A stretch of DNA of 64,000 bases from Andrena cerasifolii (taxonomy: Eukaryota; Arthropoda; Insecta; Hymenoptera; Andrenidae): the NCBI RefSeq assembly GCF_050908995.1, contig NC_135126.1:12338001-12402000 (forward strand), written 5' to 3'. The notes beneath the pieces were generated by a model. That model did not search any database. It was not told the DNA's origin and worked only from the letters and a program-made list of their open reading frames with translations. The translations under genes were made by a program, and so were the position numbers. This document shows positions 22,692-36,054 of this stretch, one piece after another (position 1 is the stretch's first letter; every line of letters starts with the position of its first letter).

Positions 22692-23602
22692 CACAGTGGT
22701 TCGAGTATACTGCATGCTAGCTGGACAAAATTATTTTTTCGCGGTACTGGGCTTATTTGGGGTTCAAATTGTTAGGAAACAAACCTGATTCGTATCACAG
22801 TATATTATTTCACTAAAAATATCAATAAAATAACAATATGATTAATTCGATAAAGGAAAAAGAACAAAACGACAGTACTGTACTTTAACTATAATTATAA
22901 GTTATAACATTATGTCTATTTCTGTAATTTCTGAGTTTTAAAGTTTAAAACCTGGTTTTCGAATTCAGCTTTCTCTGCATCACTATTAAAACAGTGTTTT
23001 ACTGTATGTTCCATAGCGTTCCACGCAACAAGGGTTGAATGCACGGAAAGTAGAGACGTTCTAGTTTTTTTTTAATCAAATGATCGATCTGCAGAAATTT
23101 GCAAAACTATGTTTCGTGAATTGTTTTCGAGTGCGACACTCGACAGGACAGATAGCACAGTCGTTATATTTCAGACTCTGTACGCAAATACCCCCAAAAA
23201 AGCTCACCTCACCAACCCCAGGAATAATCGAGTTGTTAACAAAAAAATAATTCCGCTGAAACTGCTCTGCAAAGAGAAGTTGCCAGCACCATTCCGCTTG
23301 ATGAAGATGAGATATCATCAGATTCTACTGAATGTTCTTCGGATGATTCAAGTAGTGAATAAGATTAGCGTGTATTTTAATTAACAAGAAATTAATAGTC
23401 ATAAGGCATACTTATAGTTATAGTTAAACTATAATACTGTCGTTTTGGTTTTTTTCCTTTATTGAATTAGTTATATTTTTGCTCTATTAATATTTTTAGT
23501 GACATAATAAACTGTGATACGAATCAGGCTTGTTTTCTAACAATTTGAACCGCGAAAAAATGATTTTGTCTAGGTAGCACGTAGCATACTCGAACTACTG
23601 TG
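22692..23602. mobile_element. Transib-like non-autonomous element with CACAGTG termini
   Basis: The terminal inverted repeats begin CACAGTGGTTCGAGTAT on the left and CACAGTAGTTCGAGTAT on the right (inverted) and continue, with interruptions, for about 200 bp. Both flanks carry CGTCC (22687-22691 and 23603-23607), a GC-rich 5-bp duplication as made by Transib transposases. The centre holds only a 91-residue open frame without recognisable similarity. Confidence 0.75.
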
Positions 23603-25105
23603 CGTCCCCGCGAAACCAGCTGCGTTTGCTACGCGTGTGGGGCTATTTATCAGAGCGGCATCCTGTCGCTTTTTCGACGCTCCGCGGCCGACAAGTCTGC
23701 AATTTTAATCGACGGCGCCTCGTCATTTCTGTTCCGACAGTTCCCCGCTGGAGTCATCCGCCGTGACGCCGACCGATTTCTTAAGAGAACCAAACCAAGC
23801 TGCCCACGCAGAGAAGCCTACACTGTGCCAGACTTCCATCGACCGAAAAATCAACCAGAATAGCGTGTCCAGGGATAGTCAAGCTTCTACGCCAACCAAC
23901 GACGCGTCCCACTCTACTGTATACTGTCGTTCTACGAATTTAAGTAACGATCACAAGCCACTGATAAAACACCATCCCGATAAGAGCAGCAGGGGGAGAC
24001 CAGGTGGGGAGGAATAAGGAAAAGAGAGTGGAAGCCAGTCGGGACCAATTGTACTTGATCGAACCGCGAGTAGAGCGACACATTGGACGGTGCTTAGCGA
24101 GTTTCGTTGCGAGGAAGCCGTAGAATTGAACGTAGCTGAGGCGAGCTTAAAGCTGCCAGGCGACAAAAGGGTGAAAGAAGTTTCTCGAAGCTTGGTCACC
24201 GCTACCACCTGATACCATCGGTGCTGTCGCTGCTGCTGTTCACTCACCTTGAACCGGGAAGGGAGAGGAGACGTTCACGGTGAAAAAGGAGCTCGAGGAA
24301 CGTGCCTTATCGTCCTCGACGAAGGAAGATATCTGTGTTCGCATAGGTCGCGGTCCGCGTGACGCAGTTCCGCTTTTCGGTGGGCCTAGTCGTGCTTCCT
24401 CGGCGTTCCTGTTAATTTTAGAAGAAGAAGAGGGACCAACTGAATTTCTGAAAGTCAAGGCTCGACACGGTTCGTATAATTCGGTGGTACCTGAAGATCA
24501 GGGATCAATTACGAGCACCTGAAGTCGCAAATATATTTCACATTCCTCTTCCGCGAAACCTTGGTTTCTTGACTCTGCAGTCGAGGGACCTTGTGTTTGT
24601 ACTTAGACAAGAAACAATCCTGCTGAGGCAACAGTCTCCCGGGTAAAAAGGTGGCTGAAAAACTCGTGTTTCACATCGCGTCGGGGCTAGTAGAAACGTA
24701 GCAGTGGAATCGAGCTAATAAAATCTCGTGCTCCGTTTGAGCGTTAAAATCGGAGCGCCGGATGCCCTTAGCTGGGCTGCTCCAAAGAAAACGCGCGCTG
24801 ACGAAAGGAGAAGAGAGATTTCTCGCGGCTTGGCGTGCCGCTGACTCTGCTCTAGACGGGGAGCGACGAAGAGGTCGCGCAGGACGGACAGAAGAAGCGG
24901 ATGGGAGTGAATTATAACTGACAAAGAGAAGGGAAGAGAAGATCGTCACCTGTAGCGTAAGGAGAAGACACGGCTCGAGGTAAAAAGGGCTGGGAGGACG
25001 AAACAGCATAGCGGAGCTGTTTGAAAGAAGTAGCAGTGTCTAAAAGAAAACGCGGGAAAGATAAAGTACAAGGGACCGGGGAATAGTGAGAAATAAGTTC
25101 TCGAG

Positions 25106-28100
25106 ATGACGAAGAACTCGAAGAAGCTGTCTATCCCCGAACGACGCACCAGCGACGTGTTCGACGAAAAGTCAGCAGCGGCCCGGTCACGATGGCGAAA
25201 CCTAGCCGCCTTCTGGGTCCTTGGACTCTGCAACAACTACGGGTACGTGGTGATGCTCAGCGCCGCTCACGACATCCTCGAGAGCAAGTTTCACTCGACG
25301 GTAAGTCGTTTTCATTGATCCTGTCGGCGAATCAGCTTCGCTGCGAGTTCTATCTCTTTTCACGCGATCTTCTTCTGCACCTTCCCTTTCACGATTTCGA
25401 AGAATCGTGCCTCTAGAATGCGCACGTATTAATAGTAAGCAGAAAACGAACCACCGAAACTCGACACGGGCAAAGAGAATTCTAAACCGCTATTCTTAGA
25501 GTAGCTTATGCTCGATCTGGAGTCACGTGGATATAATTAACGGCACCGTAATGCCATATAGGACGAATCTAGCTGGTGGTTTGGCAAAGTATCGGTGAAG
25601 CGAACGGTCAGCCGTGTGAGCTGCTTCCGGTAATGATGTCGTGACGATTTAACGCGGCTCCAATTGGCTCACCACGGGTAATTTCGCTGAATCGTTTCGC
25701 GTGGCTGAGCTTCTCGGTCGCCCGGAACCCCCTTGTCTCTGAAGTCGCATTATATTAAGCTGGCCTAGACACGACAGTGCACATTAACGCTTTATCAATC
25801 GTTCTTCTTATCGCGTGTAAGCCTAAGTAGGAATCTTCCATCCTATTTTCGTACTTATCACGGAAATATTTCCTATCCGCGATAGTATACAGCCATCAAT
25901 ATATACACAAGGGGCAAGAATCGTTTGGGAATTCAAAAGAGATCGACAGCTGGCGCGAGTTTGCCACGAACTGCTGACGCGATCCTTTCCACGAAAGTCT
26001 CTCGTTCGCTTTCCGATTGCGAAATGTCCTGTAACCGATGGCGCGTCTCGCGGGACGCATCGAAGTCTTCCCAAGATTCGTCTGTTTGCCTGCGGAGATA
26101 AACGACAAAAGACAATTACGACAGCGGTACGATAAAAGTGGTCGCGCGAGAGCTCCAGGCTCGCTCCGAAATCAGCGAAAGCGCAGAATTTGCGGCGAAG
26201 CCGAAGAATCGCTCGCGCGACGCCTCGCTTTACATGGCTCGCAATGATTCACCGAGCTATCGGGCCGCATTACAGAACCGTGACCGGGTCCTTGTATCGA
26301 TTAGATTCTTTCTGTCACCCGAAGACGCTCCGATTCCCAAGGAGCGCACAGGCCGATGGAAAAGCTTGTGTAAAAGTGGCTCGGCTATCGTTTACGCATA
26401 GATGCAAGCACCGGGCCCAATTCCCGCGGCTGTTAGTCGATAAGCTAAGCTCCACTCCCGCTCGACGCAGTTGCATACTATTTTAGATATACACAATCGC
26501 TATCTCCTTTGCGAGTGATTAATTATAACATTGTCACGAGAGCCCCTCGAGGCCGTTTCCATCGCCCCGACGAGTCCCGACGCCTCGGTTTGCTAAATAA
26601 AGAGGCCACTTTCGTAAATATCGCGCAAATCAAGAACGTTTTCATCGTCCACCCTGAAAATAGAAATGACGGTGCGCGGAGGAGCTGGGCCCTTTCCGTA
26701 GCTGGACAATTTGCTCGCTTATCGGTCGGCCAATGCATGCATTACACCGGTGAATAATCGGTTTCAACGAGACACCATTGTATGCAGAGGGATGTTGCGG
26801 GGCAGACGTTTTGCTGCTAGATCGTTCGTTACACCTAAAGCGAACCGCTCTTTCAGTAAGAAATTACGTCGCATCTTGTGCTATCAACCTCTTGGCAGCC
26901 GTTTAACTCGAATCCCACGCGGCAGCGAAGCTCTGCAATCCAATTAGTAGCTCGTGTTTTGTTCCGCGATGCAACGACGACAAGCATACCTACATACTTA
27001 CAATTAGTTGTCGGCGATTAGCAGCGCCGTTTAATGACGTCCGTCGCGAACTTAAATCCGCGGGGCAAGCGAAACGGAGGCATCGAGGGCGAGAGGGAGA
27101 GGACTCGTTAGCGTAGCGGGCAATTAAGCTGAATTAAGTACGTCTTCGAGGCGGTTCAGATTCTCGTGCGCAAGAATTCTCGTTATGTCATCGGGCAAAT
27201 CTATGCGTACGACTGGCATTGTATAATCCAATGCCTCCTCCTCTTCCTCCACCCACGTCGTCCCTCTTACCTCCTCCGATCGCGATACGGCTCTCTCGCA
27301 GCGCGAATCGTTTACGTTACGTAAACCGCGAGCCGCAAACGGAGATTAATATTCCCCGCACTCAAGGTGGTAATGTCCGTGAAAAGAGATACCGGCGCGG
27401 GACAGTTTCCGCGGGGAGACGTCCGCGAACCGAATTATGGGCAAATAATTTGCCATCGAAGCTGATTTTCTCGGCTTTACGTAACGCCGTCGGACTGGAA
27501 ATGGTGCATTAATCGGTCGTTTCGTTTTTTCTTTCCATTTCCGCTTTCGTCTCGTCCGTGTTAAGAATGGCGTGACGCTGCCGACGAACGGCTCGATCCT
27601 CAACACCACGGGGATCCGATCCTGCAACACGCTGTCCACCGGCGCGATACTGCTTGCGGACATCCTGCCTTCCTTGGTGGTGAAAGTGATCACGCCGTTC
27701 CTGCCGTTTTACATACAGTGAGTATCAAAATTGCCTACCGATCCTCCATCTGTCTCATCATCCGTGACTATCGGGCGAAACATCGCCACTGATAAAAGCC
27801 AGTGAGCACTGGAAGCCGGAGCACGAGTTCGCGGCCGGGGCCGCGAGTAGGGATTGCAAAGCGGTAAATCGGTAAATCGGTTTGAAGCTTTTTTTCACCG
27901 ATAACGTAGTAGATATCGACGGCATTATGCGGTAAATATATGCGCTACTATTTCTCACGATCTACCGGCAAATATCGAGAAATACAAAATTTATCGAATT
28001 CCCGGTAAAAATTTGGCGAATTACCGGTAAAAATTGTATGTATAGCAATGTAGCGCATATATATATAGCGCATAATTCCGCCGACATCTACTACGTTATC

Positions 28101-31040
28101 AGTGAAAAAAAGCTTCAAACCGATTTACCGATTTACCGGTTTGCAATTCCCAGCCGCGAGTACCCGAGGTCCCCTAATTGATTGATTCCACTCATAATTG
28201 ATCGACACGAGATAACGTAGTCGCGGAGTCTAGGCTCGCTCTCCGCGAATCGGGCGACGCGATCTGATGTGCTTGAATGTAGCCCAGATCTCTGACTGCT
28301 CGTTGCCGAGTGCTTGAGTTATCTTATCGGCAGTTTCCCCAAGGAGTTTTAGTGGTATCGTTCGTGTTTACATAGTACGTTCAGGAGAAAAAGGTGGCGA
28401 GGCAAGGCACCCGCGATCGATTGAATCATCGCGGGAACTGTTTGCTCGGCACACGGAAAGAATCGTTGTTAGCCGCGGACGCGCGTTGTCTCTCGCGATT
28501 AGCGGGTGCAAAGGGCGCTCGATACCCGGCCCGTTTCACCGGATCATGCATCTCCCCTCTGACATTCCTGTAAAATGTTCCTTCCTCTGGGCACGGAAGG
28601 AATTCCGGGGACGGATCATCTTCGGAGTCGTGTCCCTCCGCGGGCACGCCGCTATTTCCCGTGAATGAAACGCTAATCGATTAATCGAATCGTTAATTAC
28701 AGTGCTCGACTGGCTACCTGTGTGTTATTTTCCGCTGCAGGATTCCTCGTGGTGTCGTTGAGCACTACTGAATGGCTCGCCGTTCTGGGCGTCGTTGTAA
28801 CGTCACTCTCCTCCGGTTTGGGAGAAGTTACGCTGCTGAGTTACAGTCACCAGTATCCGAAGTAAGTATCGTTACCTCCAGTACTTTTACCCTCCCCTTC
28901 TGTTTTAATCATTCTCCCTCGTCGTTCTCTCTCTCTTCTTCTCTATCGACGTCCATCACGCACAGAGGAACTCTTCCACATTTTCTTTCTTCATTTGCGA
29001 GTGGAAAGAGCGGGAAACTCTTGACGGGTACTCAGAATCCGATGCTCGAGGTTCACGGTTAGAAATTGCGGGTGCATTAGTTGAAATAGGCAGGGATGCA
29101 CGCGGTGAACGCGTCGGATTTTTCATTCATCCCCTCTTCACTCTCTTCTCCACGTATCAACGGACACTGATTGTTTAACGTATCTCTTGATCTCAGTGGG
29201 TGCTCGAGGATCACAGCTTGTCTGCATGGGAGAGCAATAAAAAGAGTAATGAAAGTAAATGAGCGAGGGTAGAGAAAGAAACGGAATGCCATATGAAGTT
29301 TCTCGATGCAGATACATATTGCCAGCGACGCATAACCCGCAATGTATTGGCAATGTAGTTACACAGTTGTTCCAGTAAAAGAGTAATGATAAGATAATGG
29401 CCGTCGGTAGCTTGGCCTTCCAATGCTGGAAGGTAGAAAAAAGACACAGTCATAATAACACGTAGAACTCGTGCGAAAATCAGATCGGGAAAAAAGTGCT
29501 GTTCGGGTGTCTGAAAAACTCGTTGCAAGCACCAGGTACGCCTGTACTCATGTGTGATAAATATTATTCACGATCTACTTTGTCCACCTCCATCTCCCTG
29601 TCTGTCTCTATTTCTCTGTGCCATTCTTTCTTCGCTAACAGTTCATCTAGCCGTTGTGAAAGTTCGTCGAAAGATACACGCTCGGTGATAACACGTGCCC
29701 GAAACGCGTCCACGGGTGGTTCACGTGCAACGCGTGAAAATAATTAACGGGACGTGTTTACCAGCTGTAGGAAAGTTTTTCTTTCGGTTAGATATCACTA
29801 TCGCGGCTGTATGTCGAATTTCCTCCGCCTCCCCGCGCCCGGCATTGCTGTTGCGCGTTAACTAAAGGCGGCTGATTGTTTCGCAGGCAAGTAATCGCAA
29901 CATGGTCTTCCGGTACTGGAGGCGCTGGAATAATCGGTGCGCTATCTTATGCCGCCCTCACCACGTGGTTGAGCAACGAAGACACGCTGCTGGTTATGCT
30001 AATCGTGCCGGTCATACAGGGGATCACTTTCTGGTTGGTCCTGGTGCACCCGCAGCAGCCCACCATCCCTATCACTAAGAACGGCATCGACAGCCAGGAG
30101 CAGATCATCGAGGTTTCCAGGAAGAGCTTTAAAGAGAAGATCAATCTGGTACCGGGGCTGATGAAGTATATGATTCCACTCGGGCTCGTGTACTTCTTCG
30201 AATATTTCATTAACCAAGGATTGGTAATGCCTTTTGTTTCAAGCGCTTTTGTAGAATCGTTCTCCCCCTGTCTTCTTTGATATAACGCCCGCTATTGCTA
30301 TTCAACTGCAGCGACGGTTTCAAAGTACATATTGCATTGATTATTCGATTCTGGTAGTAGCGTTGTGCCTGGTAATATTAGCGCGCGAGCGTCGATGAAG
30401 TGTCTCTGAAGTGCCTTAAAAAAAAAAACTTTTACAGTACGAGCTGATCGAGTTCGATGGGATTTGGTTGTCGCACGCCGCACAGTATCGTTGGCTACAA
30501 GTGGATTATCAGATAGGAGTGTTTATTTCGAGATCGTCTGTCAATCTCGTTACGATTAACAAAATCTGGATCATGGCTCTCTTGCAGGTAACGATGCGCT
30601 CGATTAGACGAGTTTGCCGGTCTGGATAAACGTGGATCGTGCACGTGTTTACCGTCTTATCGATGTTTGCTTCAGTTCGTCAATGTCATAATCCTGCTGT
30701 TCGAGACTCTGTACTACTACATACCGAGCATTTGGGTGGTGTTCGCGTTCGTTTTGTGGGAAGGCCTTCTCGGCGGCGGAGCATACGTCAACACGTTCTA
30801 CCGAATGTCCACCGAGGTGAGCGATTAATTATTTAACGAAGCTGCTCGCGTCGAGGTGCACTTGCGTTTGAATTTAACGAGCGAACTCCTTCTGCACAGA
30901 TCCCAAGAGCGGACCGCAAGATTTCATTGGGAATCGCTACCATGGCCGATTCCATTGGCATCGCGCTGGCGGGGTGGTTGTCGATGCCCGTTCACAATAC
31001 CATCTGCAGGATGCCACAGCCGTCTCGAGTTGGTAGCTAG
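25106..31040 (+). CDS. Cln3: CLN3 / battenin lysosomal membrane protein
   Basis: Seven exons join in phase: 25106-25300, 27566-27717, 28703-28861, 29887-30223, 30438-30587, 30676-30816 and 30900-31040, giving 424 residues (human CLN3 has 438). CLN3 is a polytopic membrane protein of lysosomes and endosomes; its loss causes juvenile Batten disease in humans and its transport role is linked to glycerophosphodiesters. Family signatures are clear: [20 protein letters not shown] in exon 1, [12 protein letters not shown] in exon 2, [11 protein letters not shown] in exon 3, [15 protein letters not shown] and [12 protein letters not shown] in exon 4, [19 protein letters not shown] in exon 5, and [16 protein letters not shown] in exon 6. 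Multiple hydrophobic segments match the expected membrane topology. Intron 2 contains a hAT-like MITE. The gene converges with BAP55. The identification is firm; leader exons are unresolved. Confidence 0.94.
27848..28152. mobile_element. hAT-like MITE in CLN3 intron 2
   Basis: A 305-bp element begins TAGGGATTGCAAAG and, read inverted, ends TGGGAATTGCAAACC. The arms match over about 80 bp (GGTAAATCGGTAAATCGG, then TTGAAGCTTTTTTTCAC). Flanks GCCGCGAG (27840-27847 and 28153-28160) are an exact 8-bp duplication; the match extends by a further TA. Confidence 0.85.
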
Positions 31041-33401
31041 GAGATTCACGGAATACCTACAGTATTCAACCGTGCTCAAGCGAACAAGCGCAACAGTACG
31101 CTCCGCCGCGAACCATACGATATTTATTACCGAATCTTCTTCGACACGTCCGTCAGGGCTTGGATAACGCCGACAACCGAGGGACAAGTTAACCCCGTAA
31201 TCGTTTAGGACATTGTACTGTCAGCTGTATAGCGCACGCGGTTAATGCCGCGATAATCTGCTTATTACCTCGTATACACTAAATTCTACGCTGACGCCGA
31301 AGGAGGCGAAAGGGTGCGCTCGATCGCCCTCGAGTAGAACAAGAGGGACGGGAAGGACGATCGGACTATCGTCAAGTTCCCGTCTTCTCGCGAACAGCGG
31401 GAACAATCGCGTAGAGTCTCAGAAATGTTCCTGAGTGACATTTAGCTCGCTAGACTTTAAGTTCACGTTCGCTCTGAGATTCAATTGGTACAAATATTTA
31501 AGAGAATAGGAACGGAATGTCTCGACAAACGATGGCGTTCGGTACGATCGTATCGCTGTTGCGTTTATCAAGAATAGCTCCGGATGCCTTCGACAAGTAA
31601 TGCTTCAAATCACAATTAAATCGAACCACGCGATTAGGTACGTTGCACTTAGTTAATTCGCACTTTTGCAGTGGGATATCACAGCGAAATGGTAAACACG
31701 ACGCAAGTGTTCTGACTACGGCTATAGACACCTGTACATACGCGCGTTTTGTGTGTTTTATCTGCTAGGCTTTACACCGTCGTATTGCGCGTTCTCTTGG
31801 TGATAAGAACGACACCAGTATTTATAGTTAGCGTAACAGGCGGTCCGCCTACACCTGTTGGCGTACGGTTCGCCACGTCTCCTCTTTTTCACGAGCGAAG
31901 CCAGCGAGTTCGATTACGACTCTGCTTTCCAGTTACCATTACACACACGTGTTATCCTCCTCTAATTTAATCGCAATTATCGCTCGTTCGCCGATAAAGA
32001 CAAGAGCTTCTTGGCGCAAGCTAGTTCGAGCGAGCTTCCTCGAGTCAATCCCGTATCTGTCGTACGGCTCAGGCGTTCCGCATTTCTCATTTCTACTTTC
32101 TTCCAAAATGTACGTCCTTCCTCCTTGGTTTTAAGCTGATTCTTAGTCGAGCAACACCGTAAACATTCCTCGTAAAAAAGTTGTTCGAGCAGGTGGCAGT
32201 ATTAACGATATCGAGTCACAGAAACGGGAGGACCAATAATTATCGACGATCGTGGGCGTTCACTCGAATGGCCCCGCGATGCCTTCCAGAGAGGTCCTTT
32301 TCTATCAAAATATTTCGCCTCATCCTGATATACATATTGTACGTGTAATATATTGATAATACTGTTATATTTACGAAATATGTATGTATATATAGAGAAA
32401 TATACATGGTGTTAACGAAGATGTGGAATGTCCTTCCAGGATTGGTTCTACGTATAAAAAATAATGAAAAATATCGTTTATATGTATGCTCAACAACTTG
32501 AACATCGGATGCATGCCACTACTTTATCTCTTTAACAAACGCAAGGCTTTCCTAAATTATACGGTGCTTCCGAAATGGCTAACAGGAACGATATTACTAA
32601 ATGAACGTGAATCCCATGTGTGCCTTCATTTATTCCGTACCATAAATAATAAATACCGTGACGATGTACACACGTGTTCGTTATAAGACGTAATTCTACT
32701 CGCGACGGTGATGCTTTTTTTTCTAGATGAATATTAAAAGATCCATCAATACGGCAGACCGTAGGTACGTAGGCGGCTCGCGATTGCTCTCGTACGATCT
32801 TTTATCGAACAGCTTCTGTATGAAAGCGCGAGAAAGAAAAGCAACCGATACAGGAATAAATACTGAAATCCTTTCTGAAAATGCTCGTGTTCTTTGATTA
32901 GCTCAATGTTCGTGTCGTACTTACCGAAAACAAGGTCCGCGTAGACACAAACAACGAATGGAAGGTTCTTCGAGCGATTAGGAACTTTGTCTTTCTTAAT
33001 TTTATAAGTCCCCCGCCACGCATTTGCGTATAAACAAAGAACTCGGAAGTTTCGCGTCCGAATATCTTTCAATCGTCATCCCGCGCCAACACAAACGTCT
33101 CCCACGCGTTTCCGCGAACAATACATCCGCGGATCCATCCTTCGGACTTAAGCCGACACTTCACAATTCGATTATCCCCCCCCGAAATTACTCTAGATCC
33201 CTACGTCGCACATAAGCGTTTGATATCAGTCATCCGTATTGTCTGGTTTTGGCTCCGACGCTCCCAAAAGTCGTCTAGAAAAGTAAACTGGTCGAGCCAT
33301 CGTCCCCCAGTTGAACGAAAATGGCACGTAGGAGCGGTGAACACTTTGGAAAAATCAGCACTAGTATTAATTTTGATTGGCTTCGCGCTAGAGCTGCGCG
33401 A
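31041..33401. other. Convergent 3' region between CLN3 and BAP55
   Basis: These 2.4 kb contain the 3' untranslated ends of both genes and AT-rich spacer (32330-32700, with plus-strand AATAAA near 32645). No coding gene was recognised. Confidence 0.5.
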
Positions 33402-36054
33402 TTACGCACACCGCTCCAGAATCAGCTTCCCAGACTCCTCGTACTCCTGTCGCGACAGCCACATCTGCTGGAAGGACCCAAGGGAGCTGAGTATCGATCC
33501 TCCGATCCAGGCACCGTAGCGACGCTCGCTGGAGCTGTTCGCGCTAATTATTTTCAGTCTCATGCTCTGCGAAATGGAGCGATATCGTATTAGACAGACT
33601 GGCAAGAGGGAACGACACTTATAGGTACCGTAAATCATACACTCACCGGCGGTGTTTTGCTGGCTAAATCGCGGTTCAGTCTTTCGCTGAAGCCTTGCAG
33701 GCAGGAGTTGCCGCCGGTGACCACGACGCTTCCGTACAAGCTCTAAATTAACATGGGTTCGTCTTGAAGTATTTCAACGTAGCTGCTGCATGCTGCGGAT
33801 GGGAATAAATGAAGTGCTCACGGGTCTGATGTCCATGTCACACATGCCCACGCTGGTCGTGACGAGTGGTCCGACGCCGAGGATGCTGGCACCGACGCCC
33901 TTCACGTTGCTTGGGTCGAACAAGGCTTCGGGAATCATCAGCCTCACCGAGCCATAGTCGTCGTTGTAACCGGTTGGGAACTCGTAGCGTTTCATGGGCA
34001 GGGTGTTGGCCACGTCCTCGTCGTACGGGCTGTCGGATACTTGAAGGACGTTTATCTGGAAGTCCTGCAGCAGCTCTCGAACCATGTAGCTGAGCCAGGA
34101 AGACGTCGGTTGCGGGCCTGGCTTCCTTGTCCAGCGTGGTGTCTCCCGTTCGCGAAGCACATCTGTGGGATTGATTGCGCGCACAGTGGTGATGAAGATT
34201 CGCAAGAATAGCAGGCACAGAAAGGAGTGAGAAGCGACGAAGAAGTATCCTGCACAGGGCTTGAAACTGTTATTATAAAGATTTCGGTTCTTGAAAGAGT
34301 TATGAAGAACCTTTATTCTGAATAACCGTTATAAAGAATCTAAATTTCGGGCTATATAAGTATAAGTTACGGTTCCTATATAGCTCTATAACTTTTATTT
34401 TTTAGGTTCTATAACTTTTATTTTTTAGGTTCTATAACTTTTATTTTTTAGGTTCTATAACTTTTATTTTTTAGGTTCTATAACTTTTATTTTTTAGGTT
34501 CTATAACTTTTATTTTTTAGGTTCTATATAAGTTACAAAGCGGTTACAGAACCGATTCTTGTAACGATTGTACAGAATTTTACAGTAAATGAAAACACAA
34601 CATATTACAACTATAGATTACTCTGTGTAACCAACTTGTTTAAAAATTATTATAAATAAGTAAACAAATATATATTATGTACAAGTGATCCTTGCATACC
34701 GCCGAGTGTATACATACACATATGGATGACTGAAAGAGTTCTTCATAACTCTTTCAGTCAGAACCTTTATATAACAGTTTGAAACAGTTATTTTCGAAAC
34801 CTATTCAAGCCCTGATCCTGCAGCTCATCTCTGGAGCATTCGATAGACACGGTGCGGTCGCCAATAACAGAGACTCGGAGGAGGAAGTCCTATTAATGCG
34901 ACTGCTCGTTGAGAAAGATGTCGGGGCGTAAAAATACTTCTGACACTTGTTGCATTTGTCGCAAAGTACTGGCATGGAGGTGTTACCTTTGTTGGCGACC
35001 AAGCAGGCGGGTGACAGCTCGACGTCCTTCTCCTCGAAGAACTGCCTGCACTGCATGGTGATGAAGTCACCGCCCAGGGGGCTTTTCACGATTCCTTGAG
35101 TGATCACATAGCCATCGTGGACGGGCACCGCGCTCGTGTGAGTCGCGCCGCTGTCGACCACCATAGCCGTCGATCTGCCGTTTGCATACGCCGCGAGAAC
35201 GGCGTTTTTGCAAATGTACATCGCCGGGACATTGAACCTCTCGAACATCAGCTCGAGGAGCTTCTCGCGCTTCAGCCTGGTGTTCCACGGGCATTCGGTC
35301 ATCAAAATAGGATGATGCTCCGGCAGGGCGTGCAGACGTTGCTTGTAGGCGTACTCCGTGAGGCGCTCGAACATGTCCCAGCCTTCGATCATCCCGTCCT
35401 GCATTAGGCTAATCAAATCCATCTCTGGGGAGCGAGCGATCGAGTTAGAGGGTGGAATCTAGGTCACGGTGTAACGGGGCAAAACACTTGTTTATTGGAG
35501 GACTCTTGTAAACATTGCAAATACAGTCGACGTTTAGAATGGTGGAGTGCTACTCGTCATTATTATTTTCATACTATCGCAGCATCAAGGGGGATCCTTT
35601 TCGCAATGTAAACAAGAGTCACAGACTCCATGACACTGACCTCCTTCTTAATCGAATTTAAAGCATGCAGAGGCCACGAGGGTAGGCAGATAATTCAGCT
35701 GAATAATTGTATTCTCGACGACAGGATTACGATTAAAGTCGTTACCCTTCTTTCGCACTTGAATGGCTGTGACATCGATGTTGTAGTGTTTCCTCACGGT
35801 CTGATTGCCGTCCGGCGTTTCGATGGTGTCCTCCCATATGCCGAGGGTGGTCGGTATTTCGGCCTTCGGTGTGTCCTCACCGCCATAACCAACGCGGAGG
35901 CTCTGGTGTCCGACGTCGAAGATGATAGCGCCGACCTCGTCTGCGGGAAAACCGAAACGCTCAAGGGGTTTCCCGTCGCGGGGGCGACGGTTTTTTTTAC
36001 GAGAAATATGTGGACCGTGTAGCACATACCTCCACCGTAGACACCACCGCTCAT
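33402..36054 (-). CDS. Bap55: BAP55, actin-related subunit of SWI/SNF and Tip60/INO80 complexes
   Basis: Six exons join in phase: 36030-36054, 35746-35940, 34987-35424, 33822-34162, 33647-33742 and 33402-33566, giving 419 residues (human ACTL6A has 429). The protein is an actin-fold subunit that binds the HSA helix of Brahma-type ATPases in the nucleus. Signatures include [110 protein letters not shown] and [15 protein letters not shown]. The first exon is only 25 nt of coding sequence, as seen in relatives. Intron 3 (34163-34986) contains a hAT-like element. It lies convergent to CLN3 and upstream of the 3' end of the Dscam2 gene. Identity is firm. Confidence 0.95.
34255..34814. mobile_element. 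hAT-like element in BAP55 intron 3
   Basis: The ends CAGGGCTTGAA and TTCAAGCCCTG are perfect inverted repeats, flanked by identical 8-bp duplications ATCCTGCA (34247-34254 and 34815-34822). Subterminal inverted copies of GAAAGAGTTATGAAGAAC occur on both sides. The centre contains a tandem repeat (34381-34528). No transposase is present. Confidence 0.9.
34381..34528. repeat. Six 23-bp tandem units inside the hAT-like element
   Basis: The unit GGTTCTATAACTTTTATTTT plus TTA repeats about six times with almost no divergence. The first unit is slightly different and the last is cut short. Confidence 0.9.

Larger units (their letters stand above)
14185..25105. other. Long gene-poor interval between FTSJ1 and CLN3
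   Basis: No open frame in these 11 kb resembles a known protein. Three transposon remnants (14828-15527, 17496-18190, 22692-23602), a 52-bp inverted repeat pair and a possible 5' exon (to 21155) are listed separately. FTSJ1's promoter must lie just right of 14184. The remainder is CpG-rich noncoding DNA, some of which may be CLN3 leader or intron. Confidence 0.5.

Noticed and set aside
23109..23384. A 91-codon frame inside the Transib-like element
   Set aside because: There is no similarity to a RAG1-like transposase and no conserved motif; it is most likely chance in AT-rich sequence.
34805..34986. Continuation of the BAP55 exon 3 frame past 34987
   Set aside because: The extra residues do not match the actin-related family; a GTAAC donor at 34986 and an acceptor at 34163 restore the conserved sequence.
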